A DNA stretch of 64,000 bases from the NCBI RefSeq assembly GCF_949987515.2, contig NC_082684.1:154556044-154620043 (forward strand), read 5' to 3'. The stretch is from Delphinus delphis. Its lineage: Eukaryota; Chordata; Mammalia; Artiodactyla; Delphinidae. Shown here in pieces: positions 45,187 through 56,668 of this stretch; the stretch's first letter is position 1, and each line of letters opens with the position of its first letter. The notes below the pieces were generated by a model. The model was not told the origin of the DNA. It ran no database searches and saw only the letters and a list, made by a program, of their open reading frames with translations. Made by a program: the position numbers and the translations under genes.

Positions 45187-47264
45187 AAAATTTTTTTTAA
45201 AAAAGAGAGAAAATGAAATAATGCCATTTGCAGCAACATGATGGACCTAGAGATGATCATATGAAGTGAAGTAAGTCAGACAAAGACAGATATCATATGA
45301 TATCACTTATATATGGAATCTAAAAAAAATGCTATAAGCGAACTTATTTACAAAACGGAAACAGACTCACAGACTTAGAAAACAAACTTATGGTTACCAA
45401 AGGGGAAAGGTGAGGGGGAGAGATAAATTAGGAGTTTGGGATTAACATATACACACTACTATATAGAAAATAGATAATCAACAGGACCTACTGTATAGCA
45501 CTGGGCACTCTACTCAATACTCTGTAATAACCTATATGGGAAGAACATCGGAATCTGTATATATACATATATATGACTGAATCACTTTGCTGTACACCTG
45601 AAACTAACACAGCATTGTAAATCAACTATCCTCCAATATAAAATAAACAATTTTTTAAAAAGAATGAACAAGGAAATCAGCCCCCCACACTCTAACTTTG
45701 TGTTTTTGGCCCATGAAACCTCTACCCAATGTCTAACATTTTTCTTCTGAAATCTCTTTGTGTTCTGGTCCCAAATTACAGCAGCCCACACCTACACCTA
45801 AGAGAGAGGAAAAAAGATGTGACAGAATAATGGAATATCATCTTGAGAAATTAAAACAAATAATCTTTGAAGAACCTAAGACAGAACACCTTAACCTGAC
45901 TACTAAAAGGAAGGTATGAGAGTTCAAATACGTGTAGACGACAGACCTGCTCCATGTCATGCCCCATCTGAACTAGCGAAACAAGCAGGTAAGGGTCAGA
46001 TACAGCTATTTGTACGTTAGCTCACCTTTGACTTTGGACTTTTAAAAATATACTCTTTCACAATGATAGAACTAGAACTGGATTTTGTAAATGTGTGATA
46101 GTTATCGCCGCACCGTTATCTAAGCCACCATGCCTTACACTCAGAGCCACAAATGCCAAGTGTATTGATATTCCCGAGAATTCTCATTGGGCACGAAATG
46201 AGTTATTCTTTTATTTAAACATTATGAAGCGTACTGAAATGTTTTTCTCTTAGATTCCTACTGATTCTCACATCTATGAAAGTGAAGATTCTGGCAGCAT
46301 TTGTGGTAGCGATTTCCATGCTATAAATCGGGAGAATGTAAGTACCAACCGATACATTCCATTCACCAGTGAGAGCCGCCCAGGGCCAGGGCTGGTGGAA
46401 GGGCCCCAGGTGCAGGACCCCGTGACCTGAATACACACCTGCCCTGATAGGGAGCCTGGCGCTTCTGGACAGCAGGAGAGATCAAACGTGGTGGGTTTTT
46501 TCCCAAGACCTTGGAATTTGGAGATAGGCTATCAGCATAAAAGGAGAAGCATGACCCAGGCTGCCCTTAGCTTGGCTTGTCCTGAGATCATTCCAAATAT
46601 CAGATTATAGTCATCAGAGATGAAATGACCAATGGAAGGGGCCAGAATATTGGAAATCATATTTATATTTGCAAAACATGCCATAAGGTCTTTTTTTTTA
46701 TTAGCAGACCAACAAAAATGTTCCACATTATCCTTGCCCACAGCCAACCACCGCCAACACGCTAGCAATCTCAGAAAAGAGCAAAATGTGCTAAGTAACT
46801 TTCTTTTAGACCATGTTAATTTTACTTTCTCAACTTCAGTATCCACAGTATACTATGGAATTTATTTCAACATTAATAACTGTTAAAGATATCCACCGAG
46901 AGATTATCTTGGACCTCTTAGTTGAGAATGGTTTTGTTCAAATTTTGGAGGTTCTGTTTGGTACTCAACCCATAAGGTCTTAATTGTCTTTATCTCAGCA
47001 GAGAATGCAAAGCTGTGACAGGGTTTTTCCATGAGGGCTAGGCTGAGGCACCCACTGGGCTGGGAACTCCCCCAGCCCGCGCTACACAAGGGAGGGGAGG
47101 GGTGTTTTTCCCACTTCCGGTATCCAGAAGATACATTTTTCCAGAAGGTATAGCACTGTGCAATTCCAAAGGCTGAAGGGAAAACTTAGGCAGAAAACTA
47201 GAGACAACTCTCGGTTATATGCCCTTGATTCTGTTTTACATTCCAAGCTGGGTTTCTTTTGCTG

Positions 47265-47480
47265 TTTAGAACAGTGACAGTAATGATACAAGCACAGAAC
47301 AGCTCCTAGATTTGCGCCAGGCACCTATCTTGTTCTTCACTTACTCTTCCTCACGGCCGCCCCATGACGTGAATGGGATAGCCCCATCTTACAAGTGAAG
47401 AAACTGATTTACAGAGAGATAAAGTAACCTGCTACAGTGACTAATCTAGTAAGAGGTAGACTCTAGATTTTGAAGATGGT
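47265..47480 (-). mobile_element. MIR
   Basis: GCGCCAGGCACCTATCTTGT, ACAAGTGAAGAAACTGATTT, ACAGAGAGATAAAGTAACCT: antisense MIR. Confidence 0.75.
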
Positions 47481-47699
47481 ATTGAATATTATGTTCCATT
47501 ATTGGGAGCTAAATAGCTCGATGTGGACATATTTTGAAAAGGACAATGTATGAAAGGAAAGAATTATTACTCTTGGGCCCAGGTCACCTTCCAACAGTGA
47601 TTCAAGTCAGTGTTGATACTTAAGGGCCAGTTATGGTCAAAGGCACTGTGGTGAGTACTGTCTGCAGTGCTGGGCACATAGTAGGCTGTCTATAAAGAG

Positions 47700-48083
47700 T
47701 GGGTTTTTTAGTGTATTTTATTGAAGTATAGTAGATTTACAATGTTGTGTTAGTTTCTGATGTACAGCAAAGTGATTCAGTTATACATATATGCATTCTT
47801 TTTTAAAATATTCTTTTCCATTATGGTTTATCATAGGATGTTGAATATAGTTCCCTGTGCTATACAGTAGGACCTTGTCGTTTATCCATTCTCTATATAA
47901 TAGTTTGCATCTGCTAATCCCAAACTCTCAATCCTTCTCTCTCCCACCCCCCTCCCCCTTGGCAACCACAAGTATGTTCTCTATGTCTGGGAGTCTGTTT
48001 CTGTTTTGTAGATAAGTTCATTTGTGTCATATGTTATATTTTAGACTCTACATATAAGTGATATCATATGGTATTTGTCTTCC
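47700..48083 (-). mobile_element. L1 3' UTR with 11-bp target duplication
   Basis: TTATTGAAGTATAGTAGATT ... GAATATAGTTCCCTGTGCTA ... TACATATAAGTGATATCATA. Flanked by perfect TCTATAAAGAG at 47689-47699 and 48084-48094, inside an older MIR/L2-like sequence. Confidence 0.93.
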
Positions 48084-48094
48084 TCTATAAAGAG

Positions 48095-48410
48095 CGTTGA
48101 ATGAAGGAGTGTGTGGTCTCTACACTTGAGAAAATGTAGCAAGGCATGGAGGTGTGTGTTGCAATTATGCCCCCAAAGGACACGAATGATGAATGTCAGC
48201 CAGAGGAATCTGCAAAATGTTGGTGACGGAAGTCGCAACTAAGACGGGCTTTGAAAGAGGGATGTGGTTTTAATAGAGAGACGTTGGAGGAACAGGGAAT
48301 TCCAGGCAAGGGGAACTGTGTCGGGGAAAGCACTTGGTTGAAAGGTTTGGAGGTGAGCCAATAATCTGGCTTTGTGGTGTGTAGGCTGGAGCTCAGGCTG
48401 AAAAGGTAGA
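48095..48410 (+). mobile_element. L2-like fragment
   Basis: GACGGGCTTTGAAAGAGGGA, GGAATTCCAGGCAAGGGGAA, GGAAAGCACTTGGTTGAAAG have L2 3' character. Confidence 0.5.
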
Positions 48411-49044
48411 GCACTGACCACCATGAAAATCAGTCTTGGCCGGATCCTCTATAGAAAGAGAGTGAAAACTTTGGAGCAGGGAGTAACCGCTTCACAGCTG
48501 CACTCGGACGCTGCTTCAGCCGTGGTGTGATGGATTCAGAAACAGCAGCCAAGACGTCTCTAGAAAACATCGCTATCATTCCAGAAAAATTAATGAGAGT
48601 AGTGACAGTGGGAATGGAGAGAAAGCAAATGCAATCCATATCGGTTGGTATGTCCCCAGAAATGCTTACCACGTTCACTCTTAGCTGAGACCAAGCATTT
48701 GGGTGGGGGGGGGGAAGGGGCGTGTAAATTCACTACCCAAATCGTGCAGTACACACTTAACAAAACCAAATCAACGTACATGATCCGAACCCACGTCATC
48801 TTCATTCGTAGCAAACACCGCTCTACCTTCAGCTAATAGATTTATTTGTTTAGCTTAGATCTCTATTCTATTTAAACAAAATGAGGTGGCACGTAAAACA
48901 AGGGATTTTCTTTATTCCACCAAGTTTACGTTTATTCCTTGCTGAAAATATTTTTAACTGATTTGAAACTGATTTTTTTTTGCTCTTTAAATTGTTTTTA
49001 AAATGTTTAATTATGAAGTATTTCAGAGAAAAGTTTAAAAATAC

Positions 49045-49390
49045 ACTTGTTTAACAGACAAAGCCTAAGTGTCCATAGCAGGATGAATGGATAAAGAAAA
49101 TGGGATATATACATATGATAGACTATTATATTTAGCCCTAAATAAAGAAGGAAGTCCTGACAGGCGTTAACATGGATCGACCATGAGGACGTTATGCTAA
49201 ATGAAATAAGCCATTCACAAAAGGACAAATACTGGATGATTCCACTTATATGATGTATGTAAAGTAATCATACTCATAGAAAAAGAAAACAGAATGATGG
49301 TTGCCGGGAGCTGGGGGCAGGCAGAATGGGGAATTATTGTTTAATGGGGACAGGGTTTTAGTTTTGCAAGATGAACAATTTCTAGAGAGG
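49045..49390 (+). mobile_element. L1M ORF2 end and 3' UTR
   Basis: AAGCCTAAGTGTCCATAGCA, ATGGATAAAGAAAATGGGAT, GATGATTCCACTTATATGAT, GAATGATGGTTGCCGGGAGC. Confidence 0.8.
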
Positions 49391-49439
49391 TACTTCACAA
49401 CAATTTGCATACAATTAATAATCTTAGATTTAATTCTCT

Positions 49440-49860
49440 CTTCTGACTTTCTTTTTAGTATTATTTGCTATGACATCTAATTTAACCCTATACCAACTTT
49501 GTAACCCCCGTTTTCAAGTATTTGAAATAAATAAGATAGATTTTAATGCTATCTCAACTTTCAGTCTGTTTTTGTCTCTTGGAGATAAAGTGTAATTGTT
49601 AGAAACAGCATACAGTTGAACATTTTTAAAACAATCATCAGTAACCCTTCATAATCTTACAGATAAATTTAATCTATTTGCATTTTATATTACATTTGAA
49701 CCAGCACGTCCAGTTATTTGGGGCATGTGCTTGGATTTAACAAATAAATTTGTCATTTTTTAAAGATCATTTTGCATATTTTAATATGTCAGTTTATCTT
49801 TTTTGGCATGGTTTTGATTTCCTCTTTTCACTTGCATTGTTTTTGAAATAAACTTTAAAC
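49440..49860 (-). mobile_element. Ancient L1 ORF2 fragment
   Basis: AGTCTGTTTTTGTCTCTTGG, AGAAACAGCATACAGTTGAA and TTTAATCTATTTGCATTTTA follow antisense L1 ORF2. Strongly decayed. Confidence 0.55.
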
Positions 49861-50384
49861 CATGTCCCTTTGAACAAAATCAGAGGGCAATCTCAGAGAA
49901 GTGACCTGTTCGTCCTGGGTTCACTGTAATCCTCAAGATGAGTGACTGGGATCCACAGAAGCTAGCTGAGTCTGGTCGGCACGGATCTGGTGGAAACAGC
50001 CCTACATCACCAGGTTTCAAAGGCCATCGCAGACTTTCTGTTTGCATGTGGGTGAAAGTTCCCCTGTGGGAGTGAACTTTGAGAAAGTAGAGGTTTTTTC
50101 AGCAGCAAGACCCGGACCAGGTGATGGATCAGGGACCTCGGGCAGGAAGCCGTAGTTCCATCCTGGCAAAGGAAACTGCCAGAAAAGACATGGGAGCTGG
50201 CCAAACTGAGGTCCACAGCATGGCTCTGTTCAAGCAGATGTCTGGAGTAGAGGCTCATCAAGTACACTGGCCACCCAGCTTGGGAACTACAGGTAATTAG
50301 TCTAAATTCACACTTGGAACACTGATCCCAGAGGTGGACCCCAGGCTGCCTCTCCTGGACGTGGTCACGAACAACAAAGGATTT

Positions 50385-50610
50385 GAGGTCAGGCTGACCT
50401 TGAATTAAGTCTCCACGTGCTAACTATGAAATGTGGAATCAGCTATTGATACTTAACCTTACCTTCCTCCATTGTGAATGAAGATAAATGTAGTACACAT
50501 CTCACATGGCTCTTTTATAGTTGAATAAAAACAGGGGGTTAAAGTTAATGTAGGTAAAAGTGCATGACACCACAAAGGGCTCAATAAATCCTAGTTAACA
50601 TTGTTATTAG
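50385..50610 (+). mobile_element. MIR
   Basis: GGTCAGGCTGACCTTGAATT ... GGGCTCAATAAATCCTAGTT, plus-strand MIR, about 0.8 kb upstream of ITIH2. Confidence 0.65.
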
Positions 50611-51397
50611 GATTCATGACCATGGGTGGGAAGGGATTCCAGGCTGGGCTGTCTCTGGTTCTGGGATGGGGAGAACTGATTTTCCGCTGACCTGAGTGAG
50701 AGTGACCAGGGGCAGCCGGAACAGACTCTGTTCTCTTAATCAAAGAGGTTCCTGAAACTTCCTTGCTGAAGGGGTGCCTAACCTCCCACACTGCTGCTTG
50801 CCCAGTTCTCTCATGAAGTAGGTTCTCGGTTTTCAAAGGGAGAGGGAGAGACACTGCCAGTGAGTGCTTTGCTCAGAAAACCGTGGGGTTTCTTCTCCCA
50901 CTTTTCCTAAATTCCTCCTGCTTTCACTTAAACCAAAGGATTTTGTTTCCAGAAGCTTTTCACTTTAGCTCTTTCCTCTCTGACTCGATTTCTCAGTCAC
51001 GTGCCTCACCTGGTCTTTCAAAGAAGATGACGCTGATCTTAGGTCTCTCTGATTTTAAGATGAACAGAAATCAGCAAAAGGAAAAAAAAAGAAAAAAGCA
51101 CTGCACATCTGTCCGACCCTGCCTTACTCTCACAGCCCAGGGACTGCCCCCAGCTCTGCTGTTTGAATAACCTCTGGGTGTGTGACCCACCCCCCCTCCC
51201 CAGCTTAAGTTTGAACTCCAGAACAAATATTTTTCCTGTTTTGGAACAAAGTTTGAGAGCTCTCTTCTTCTCTTTTCTCTCAATTTTCTTTTTGAAAACC
51301 AACTGTACGGCTCTGCTGTGCCTCTGATCGTGGTTCAGGGAGCAGTGGGCTCCTCCCAGACCCGGCACTGGAGAGCTGGGCAGAGCAACCTAGCACG

Positions 51398-51481
51398 ATG
51401 AAGGGGCTCGTGTGCTTTCTCGTCTGCTTCCTCCTTTCTGAATCACAGGGCTTCGAAATCCCCACTAACGGACTTTCAGAA
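51398..51481 (+). CDS. ITIH2: ITIH2 coding exon 1 (signal peptide)
   Basis: Twenty-eight codons starting MKGLVCFLVCFLLSESQG, a signal peptide, followed by FEIPTNGLSE. This matches the human start as I recall it (MKRLTCFFICFFLSEVSGFEIPINGLSE). The ATG has A at -3. The exon ends GAA with donor GTAAGT at 51482, phase 0. The same frame gives a stop soon after the donor. Upstream lies a pyrimidine-rich stretch (51240-51300) and a moderately GC-rich leader without a clear TATA box. The first noncoding bases and any upstream noncoding exon cannot be fixed from sequence alone. Confidence 0.95.
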
Positions 51482-51689
51482 GTAAGTACTTCCAGAAGAC
51501 TTCCTTGCTGTCGGCTCCAAAGGTTAGCTTGGTAAATAACCTGTTACCTGTTGCTATTCAAGGACAGCATTCTGTGTGGAATGGAAATTCATGATAAAAT
51601 TAATCTGCGTAGACGTGTTCACTATTATAATCACTGGAACCTGTATTTACCCTTTTTTTGATTCAATATTTGTATATATTGGAAAATGA

Positions 51690-52015
51690 TCACCACAATG
51701 TCTTTAATAGCTCTCACCATACATAGTTACAGTTTTTTTCCCCTTGTGATAAGGATGTTTAACTTTTTATTTTATATGGAGTACAGTTGATTACCAATGT
51801 TGTGATAGTTTAGGCATACATCAGGGTGATTCAATTATACATGTATCTATTCTTTTCCAAATTCTTTTCCCATTTAGGTTGTTGTATAATATTGAGCAGA
51901 GTTCCCTGTGCTGTACAGTAGGACCCTGTTGGTTATCTGTTTTAAATATAGCCATGTGTCCATGTCAGTCCCAAACTCCCTAACTATCCCTTCCCCCCCG
52001 GTAACCATAAGTTCT
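51690..52015 (-). mobile_element. L1 3' UTR, minus strand (ITIH2 intron 1)
   Basis: GAGTACAGTTGATTACCAAT, AGAGTTCCCTGTGCTGTACA, CCAAACTCCCTAACTATCCC. Confidence 0.88.
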
Positions 52016-52089
52016 GGAACATATATTTACCCTTTAGAGCATTAACAGGTTTTGCATGAGAACCAAGTTTACAGCCCGACCCCATAGTG

Positions 52090-52265
52090 TACCGCTTACG
52101 AAGTACAGCTGCCCCCTCCTTATCTAAAAAATTGGGGATAATAATTGATCTAACCCAAAGGGTTGTTGTAAGAATTAAGTGACATATGTAAACTACCCAG
52201 CACAGTGCAAAGCTGGGGAAGAACTTAATAATTATTAGCTCTCATAACTGTTATTATGGAATATC
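52090..52265 (+). mobile_element. MIR fragment (ITIH2 intron 1)
   Basis: CCTCCTTATCTAAAAAATTG, AAGGGTTGTTGTAAGAATTA, CAGCACAGTGCAAAGCTGG. Confidence 0.7.
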
Positions 52266-52505
52266 ACTATCACTCTTTTACTTAAGAGTATATAGAAAAG
52301 TCATTTTCAAAGCACTTTGTTTGTCATACCTAAGTGAAAATGATTTCCAAATTAAGGACACTTAATATTCCTGTTAAAGGGGAAGATTGGGTAAATGGAC
52401 GGGCAGAGTGTAGGAATTACTCCTGGGGAGCTCAAGGTCTTCACTTCAGACCCTTGATCATCCCCAACGTATTGAAAGCCTTGGACTGAAAGTCATACAA
52501 GAGCT

Positions 52506-52848
52506 TTTTTTCTTTTTAATAAATTTATTTATTTATTTGCTTTTGGCTGCGTTGGGTCTTTGTTGCTGCTGCATGCAGGCTTTCTCTAGTTGCGGCGAGC
52601 AGGAGCTACTCTTTGTTGCGGTGCGCGGGCTTCTCATTGCGGTGCCTTCTCTTGTTGCAGAGCACGGGCTCTAGGCGTGCGTGCTTCAGTAGTTGTGGCT
52701 CGCGGGCTCTAGAGTGCAGGCTCAGTATTTGTGGCTCATGGGCTTTGTTGCTCCGAGGGGTGGGTGGGGTCTTCCCGGACCAGGGTTCGAACCCGTGTCC
52801 CCCGCATTGGCAGGCGGATTCTTAACCACTGCGCCACCAGGGAAGCCC
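52506..52848 (-). mobile_element. CHR-2-type SINE with 8-bp target duplication
   Basis: T-rich tail, GCTGCGTTGGGTCTTTGTTG ... CACTGCGCCACCAGGGAAGC. Flanked by CAAGAGCT at 52498-52505 and 52849-52856. ITIH2 intron 1, antisense to the gene. Confidence 0.94.
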
Positions 52849-53394
52849 CAAGAGCTATTTTGATGCCAGAAAAGCAGCATGTATTCTGGGAATATCCTAG
52901 AAGGCGCAGCGGCTTGTGCTACTTACAGAGTGGATTACCTACAAAGATGCCAAAGAACAGGATGGCATATTTGCAAGAAAAAAAAAATCACCCTGTCTGC
53001 CTAGAAACTATCATATTTTCTAACACTTTAAAAACTACCAGAATACGTTGGAAATCTCATTGACGAAGCCAGGAGTTGGAGGCAAGATATCCAAATGTGT
53101 TTGTGCTTTTTCAGTCACTTACTGGCATTCCTTTCACATTGCCATTTCTAACTCAATGGATAATGGCCCACATTTACCTAGTAAGACACCTCTGATGCCC
53201 CCAAGATCTACCCAGTACTTCTGCCAGGCACCTACCTGATCACTGGGCTACTGTAACTCCTACTTGGATATTCCATCATCTTCAGGCAAACTCAGAAATG
53301 AACTCCTGCTTCCAGCAAATTTGGAGATACTAACTCTCATTTACTCACCTCTGAGAAGTAACTGGCAAACAAATATATTAAAGAAATCATTGTA

Positions 53395-53753
53395 GGGACT
53401 TCCCCTGGTGGCGCAGTGGTTAAGAATCTGCCTGCCAGTGCAGGGGACACAGGTTCGAGCCCTGGTCCGGGAAGATCCCACATGCCACGGAGCAACTAAA
53501 CCTGTGCACCGCAACTACTGAGCCTGTGCTCTAGAGCCCGCAAGCCACAACTACTGAGCCCATGTGCCACAACTACTGAAGCCCAAGTGCTATAGGGCCC
53601 GCATGCTGCAAGTAGTGAGCCCATGTACTACAACTACTGAAGCCTGCATGCCTAGAGCCCGTGCTCTGCAACAAGAGAAGCCACCGCAATGAGAAGCCCG
53701 CACACTGCAATGAAGAGTAACCCCTGCTCTCTGCAACTAGAGAGAAAAAAAAA
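53395..53753 (+). mobile_element. Long CHR-2-type SINE at an L1 junction
   Basis: GGGACTTCCCCTGGTGGCGC ... six ACAACTACTGA-type modules ... GAGAGAAAAAAAAAA. Flanked by perfect AAATCATTGTA at 53384-53394 and 53754-53764. At 359 bases it is the longest SINE here, its body extended by repeated 30-40 base modules. Confidence 0.95.
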
Positions 53754-53764
53754 AAATCATTGTA

Positions 53765-54038
53765 ACAGACACAGAAAACAAACTTAACAGTTCCAAAGGG
53801 AAAAGGGGGGAAGGATAAATTAGGGATTTGGGATTAGCAGATACACACTACTATATATAAAATAGATAAATGGCAAGGACCTACTGTATGTATAGCTCAG
53901 GGAACTCTACTCAATACTCTGTAATAACCTGTATGGGAAAAGATAGTGAAAAAGAATAGATTATATGTATATGTATAGCTGAATCACTTTGCTGTACACC
54001 TGAAACATTGTAAATCAACTATACTTCAATTTTAAAAA
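53765..54038 (+). mobile_element. 5'-truncated L1 3' UTR (ITIH2 intron 1)
   Basis: ACAGACACAGAAAACAAACT ... GCTGTACACCTGAAACATTG ... CTTCAATTTTAAAAAAA. Followed by GAAATCATTGT, the same sequence that precedes the SINE, so this is the L1's own target duplication. Confidence 0.92.
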
Positions 54039-54181
54039 AAGAAATCATTGTTTGAAAAAATGAGATTGCCCAGAGATATAGAAAACAAGACAAAATAATA
54101 TATTGAATACAGTCCCTTATGCCTATCACCAGCTCCCTGCTTTTTGTTGATAGAAATAAACATCCTAAATTCTTTTTTAAG

Positions 54182-54256
54182 TTTGCAGAATATGGAGACC
54201 TTATGGAACTGGCCCCAGGCAAATTTCAATTTGTGCCAGAGAACCGGAGGTACCAG
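54182..54256 (+). CDS. ITIH2: ITIH2 coding exon 2
   Basis: Twenty-five codons, FAEYGDLMELAPGKFQFVPE then NRRYQ, phase 0 at both ends. It corresponds to human F-V-D-Y-E-D-L-V-E-L-A-P-G-K-F-Q-L-V-A-E-N-R-R-Y-Q as remembered, the propeptide-like segment ahead of the VIT domain. The acceptor is TTTTTTAAG (AG at 54180-54181), an A rather than the usual C before AG, but with a good pyrimidine run. The donor is GTACAG from 54257, a weaker match to consensus than the other donors. Length divisible by three means skipping would keep the frame. Confidence 0.94.
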
Positions 54257-54977
54257 GTACAGTAAACCTCAGTTCCAAAAGGGCAAATAAGTGAAAGAGA
54301 TCATGATTGAAGAAATAAGAAAAGGGTTGAGATGATTTTTGCTACATTTTCTCAAGAGCATGTTTTTTTAGCAGCAAAGAGTCTGCTGGTTTTACACCTG
54401 GAGGAAACACTGTCCAGCTGAAATAAAGGGAAGCCTCCACACGGCTGTCTGTTCATCTTCAAACTGTAATGGTCACCTTGGTCCCTTAGAGAATACATTG
54501 CTATGTGTTTTCTTCAAAGTTTAAGATTATGGGATAGTTTTACTGCTTTATATGGAAGAATTTCCTCTTAGGACACTTCCTATTGGGGCCACACATGGTC
54601 TCCTACCTAGTCATGGTCTCTACTGTCTCGGGGAGTTGCTCAGAGAGCACAGGGGACCTGACCATGCTGGCGGTCTCCTCCCGGATGCCAGCAACAGCAC
54701 AGACAAAATGCTCTAACTCATGGGGTGAGTTCTCCAGGGGGCCAAGAAAGGTTGGCTTCTCCCATGTAGAGCCCAGGTGCTAAAAAAGGAGGTATTTGTG
54801 GAAGCAACTCTAAGCTGACCTATGACATCTTTTGTGCGGGTATGAATTTTTGACCTGCTGCAAGTCCAGGCTTTTTGTAGACCGATAGTATTAAAACCCA
54901 ATAGGCAAGTCCTCATGTCAGGGTCTTCATCTAAAAGGGAAAACATCATCGTATGGAATTGCATTCAAAAAGTCCAA

Positions 54978-55376
54978 AAGACCCACAGACATAGAAAACA
55001 AACTTAGGATTACCAAAGGGGAAAGGGGGAGAGGGATAAATTAGGAAGTTGATTAACAGATACACACTACTATACATAAAACAGATAACCAGGACATCCC
55101 TGGTGGTCCGGTGGTTAGGACTGCACGCTTCCACTGCAGGGGGCACAGGTTCGATCCCTGGTTGGGGAACTAAGATCATGCAAGCTGCGTAGCACGGCCA
55201 AAAAATAAATAAAATTAAATAGATAACCAATAAGGACTTACTGTATAGCACAGAGAACTATACTCAGTATTTTGTAATAAACTATAAGGGAAAAGTATCT
55301 GAAAAAGAATAGTTATATATGTAGGTATAACCAAATCACTTTGCTGTACACCTGAAACTAACACTAAACTAACACT
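54978..55376 (+). mobile_element. L1 3' UTR interrupted by a SINE (ITIH2 intron 2)
   Basis: ACCCACAGACATAGAAAACA ... resumes ACCAATAAGGACTTACTGTA at 55226 ... CACCTGAAACTAACACTAAA. Confidence 0.9.
55092..55220 (+). mobile_element. CHR-1-type SINE inside L1
   Basis: GGACATCCCTGGTGGTCCGG ... GCTGCGTAGCACGGCC with A-rich tail. Target duplication AGATAACCA at 55083-55091 and 55221-55229, which is L1 sequence. Confidence 0.93.
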
Positions 55377-55668
55377 GCTTCCCTGGTGGCGCAGTGGTTA
55401 AGGATCCGCCTGCCAATGCAGGGGACACAGGTTCGAGCCCTGGTCCCAGAAGATCCCACATACCGCGGAGCAGCTAAGCCCGTGCTCCAGAGCTGCTGAA
55501 CCTGAGCTCTAGAGCCCGTGAGCCACAACTACTGAAACCAGCAAGCCACAACTGCTGAAGCCCACGTGCCTAGAGCCAGTGCTCTGCAACAAGAGAAGCC
55601 ACCACAATGAGAAGCCTGTGTGCAGCAACAAAGACCCAATGCAGCCAAAAATAAATAAATAAATAAAC
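55377..55668 (+). mobile_element. CHR-2-type SINE at the L1 tail
   Basis: GCTTCCCTGGTGGCGCAGTG ... CAAAAATAAATAAATAAATA; the last L1 bases (CATGCTCCAATTT) follow at 55667. Confidence 0.92.
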
Positions 55669-55885
55669 CATGCTCCAATTTAAAAAAGTCTAGAAAAAGG
55701 CAGTCGTTGGCCTCACTATGTCACATAATACCCCCTAAAATTTCAACTCACCCCAAATCAGGCAAGCAAAGCTAATGTCCCACACCTTAATTATTACTTT
55801 AAAATCCATCTGACATTAAAGGTTCACCCATCACTCTAAAGCCAGTCAGTTTTCCATGCCCACAGGACAGTCATTCATGTGGATA

Positions 55886-56666
55886 CAGTAAGTCCCCTAC
55901 ATATGAGTGAGTTCCGTTCTGAGAGCACGTCCAGCAAGTTTGTTCGTAAGCGTGACAAAGTTAGCCTAGGTACCCAACTAACACAATCGGCTATAAACCT
56001 ACTGTAATAGGTTTATAATACTTCTCACACAAATAATGCATAAAAAACAAACACAAAAAATAAAACTTTTAAAATAATTTTTTTAAGTTTAATTTTTAAA
56101 ATTTATTTATTTATTTATTATTTTTGGCTGTGTTGGGTCTTCATGGTGGTGCGTAGGCTTCTCATTGCCGTGACTTCTCTTGTGGAGCACGGGCTCTAGG
56201 TGCGCGGGCTTCAGTAGTTGTGGCACATGGGCCCAGTAGTTGTGGCTCGTGGGCTCTAGAGCACAGGCTCAGTAGTCGTGGCACATGGGCTTAGTTGATC
56301 CACGGCATGTGGGATCCTCCCAGACCAGGGCTTGAACCCATGTCCCCTGCACTGGCAGGCGGACTCCCAACCACTGCGCCACCAGGAAGTCCCAAGAAAA
56401 CATGTTTAATCTTACAGTACAGTACCTTGAAAAGTACAGTAGTGCAGTACAACAGCTGGCGTAAAGGGGATGGCATCGAGTGAACAGGAAAGGAGAGTTA
56501 CTGCCTGGAGGAGGGAGAGGAGGTGGGAGATGGTAGAGCTGAAGGACCGTCAGAAGTAGGAGACGGAGGGCAAGCTGCAATTTCACTCATGCCTGATGTT
56601 GATGGAATGCACGTTCGCATCTTCAAAAGTTCGCAACTTGAAGGTTCGTATGTAGGGGACTTACTG
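55886..56666. mobile_element. Tigger-like DNA transposon with both ends
   Basis: Terminal inverted repeats CAGTAAGTCCCCTACATA (55886) and TACATACGAACC-type complement ending GGGGACTTACTG (56666), with TA target duplication on each side (55884-55885, 56667-56668). Internal sequence is non-coding. It is a deletion derivative of the TcMar-Tigger group (TA target, CAG ends), split by a SINE. ITIH2 intron 2. Confidence 0.85.
56095..56394 (-). mobile_element. CHR-2-type SINE inserted in the Tigger element
   Basis: AATTTATTTATTTATTTATT tail, TTCAGTAGTTGTGGCACATG, head ending TGCGCCACCAGGAAGTCCC. ITIH2 intron 2, antisense to the gene. Confidence 0.92.
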
Positions 56667-56668
56667 TA

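Larger units (their letters stand above)
44519..45655 (+). mobile_element. L1 3' end split by nested SINEs
   Basis: 44519-44670 is L1 ORF2 C-terminus (GCAGCACTATTTACAATAGC ... TACTCAGCCATAAAAAGAG). It resumes at about 45201 (GCAACATGATGGACCTAGAG) and runs through the 3' UTR to ATAAAATAAAC at 45650. The interruption is two SINEs, one inside the other. Confidence 0.92.
45656..51397. other. Intergenic, upstream of ITIH2
   Basis: Between the listed L1, MIR and L2 pieces (45656-47264, 48411-49044, 49861-50384, 50611-51397) I see no gene. The last 500 bases must include the ITIH2 promoter; they have a CT-rich stretch at 51255-51295 but no clear TATA box or perfect liver-factor site that I could identify. 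Confidence 0.5.
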
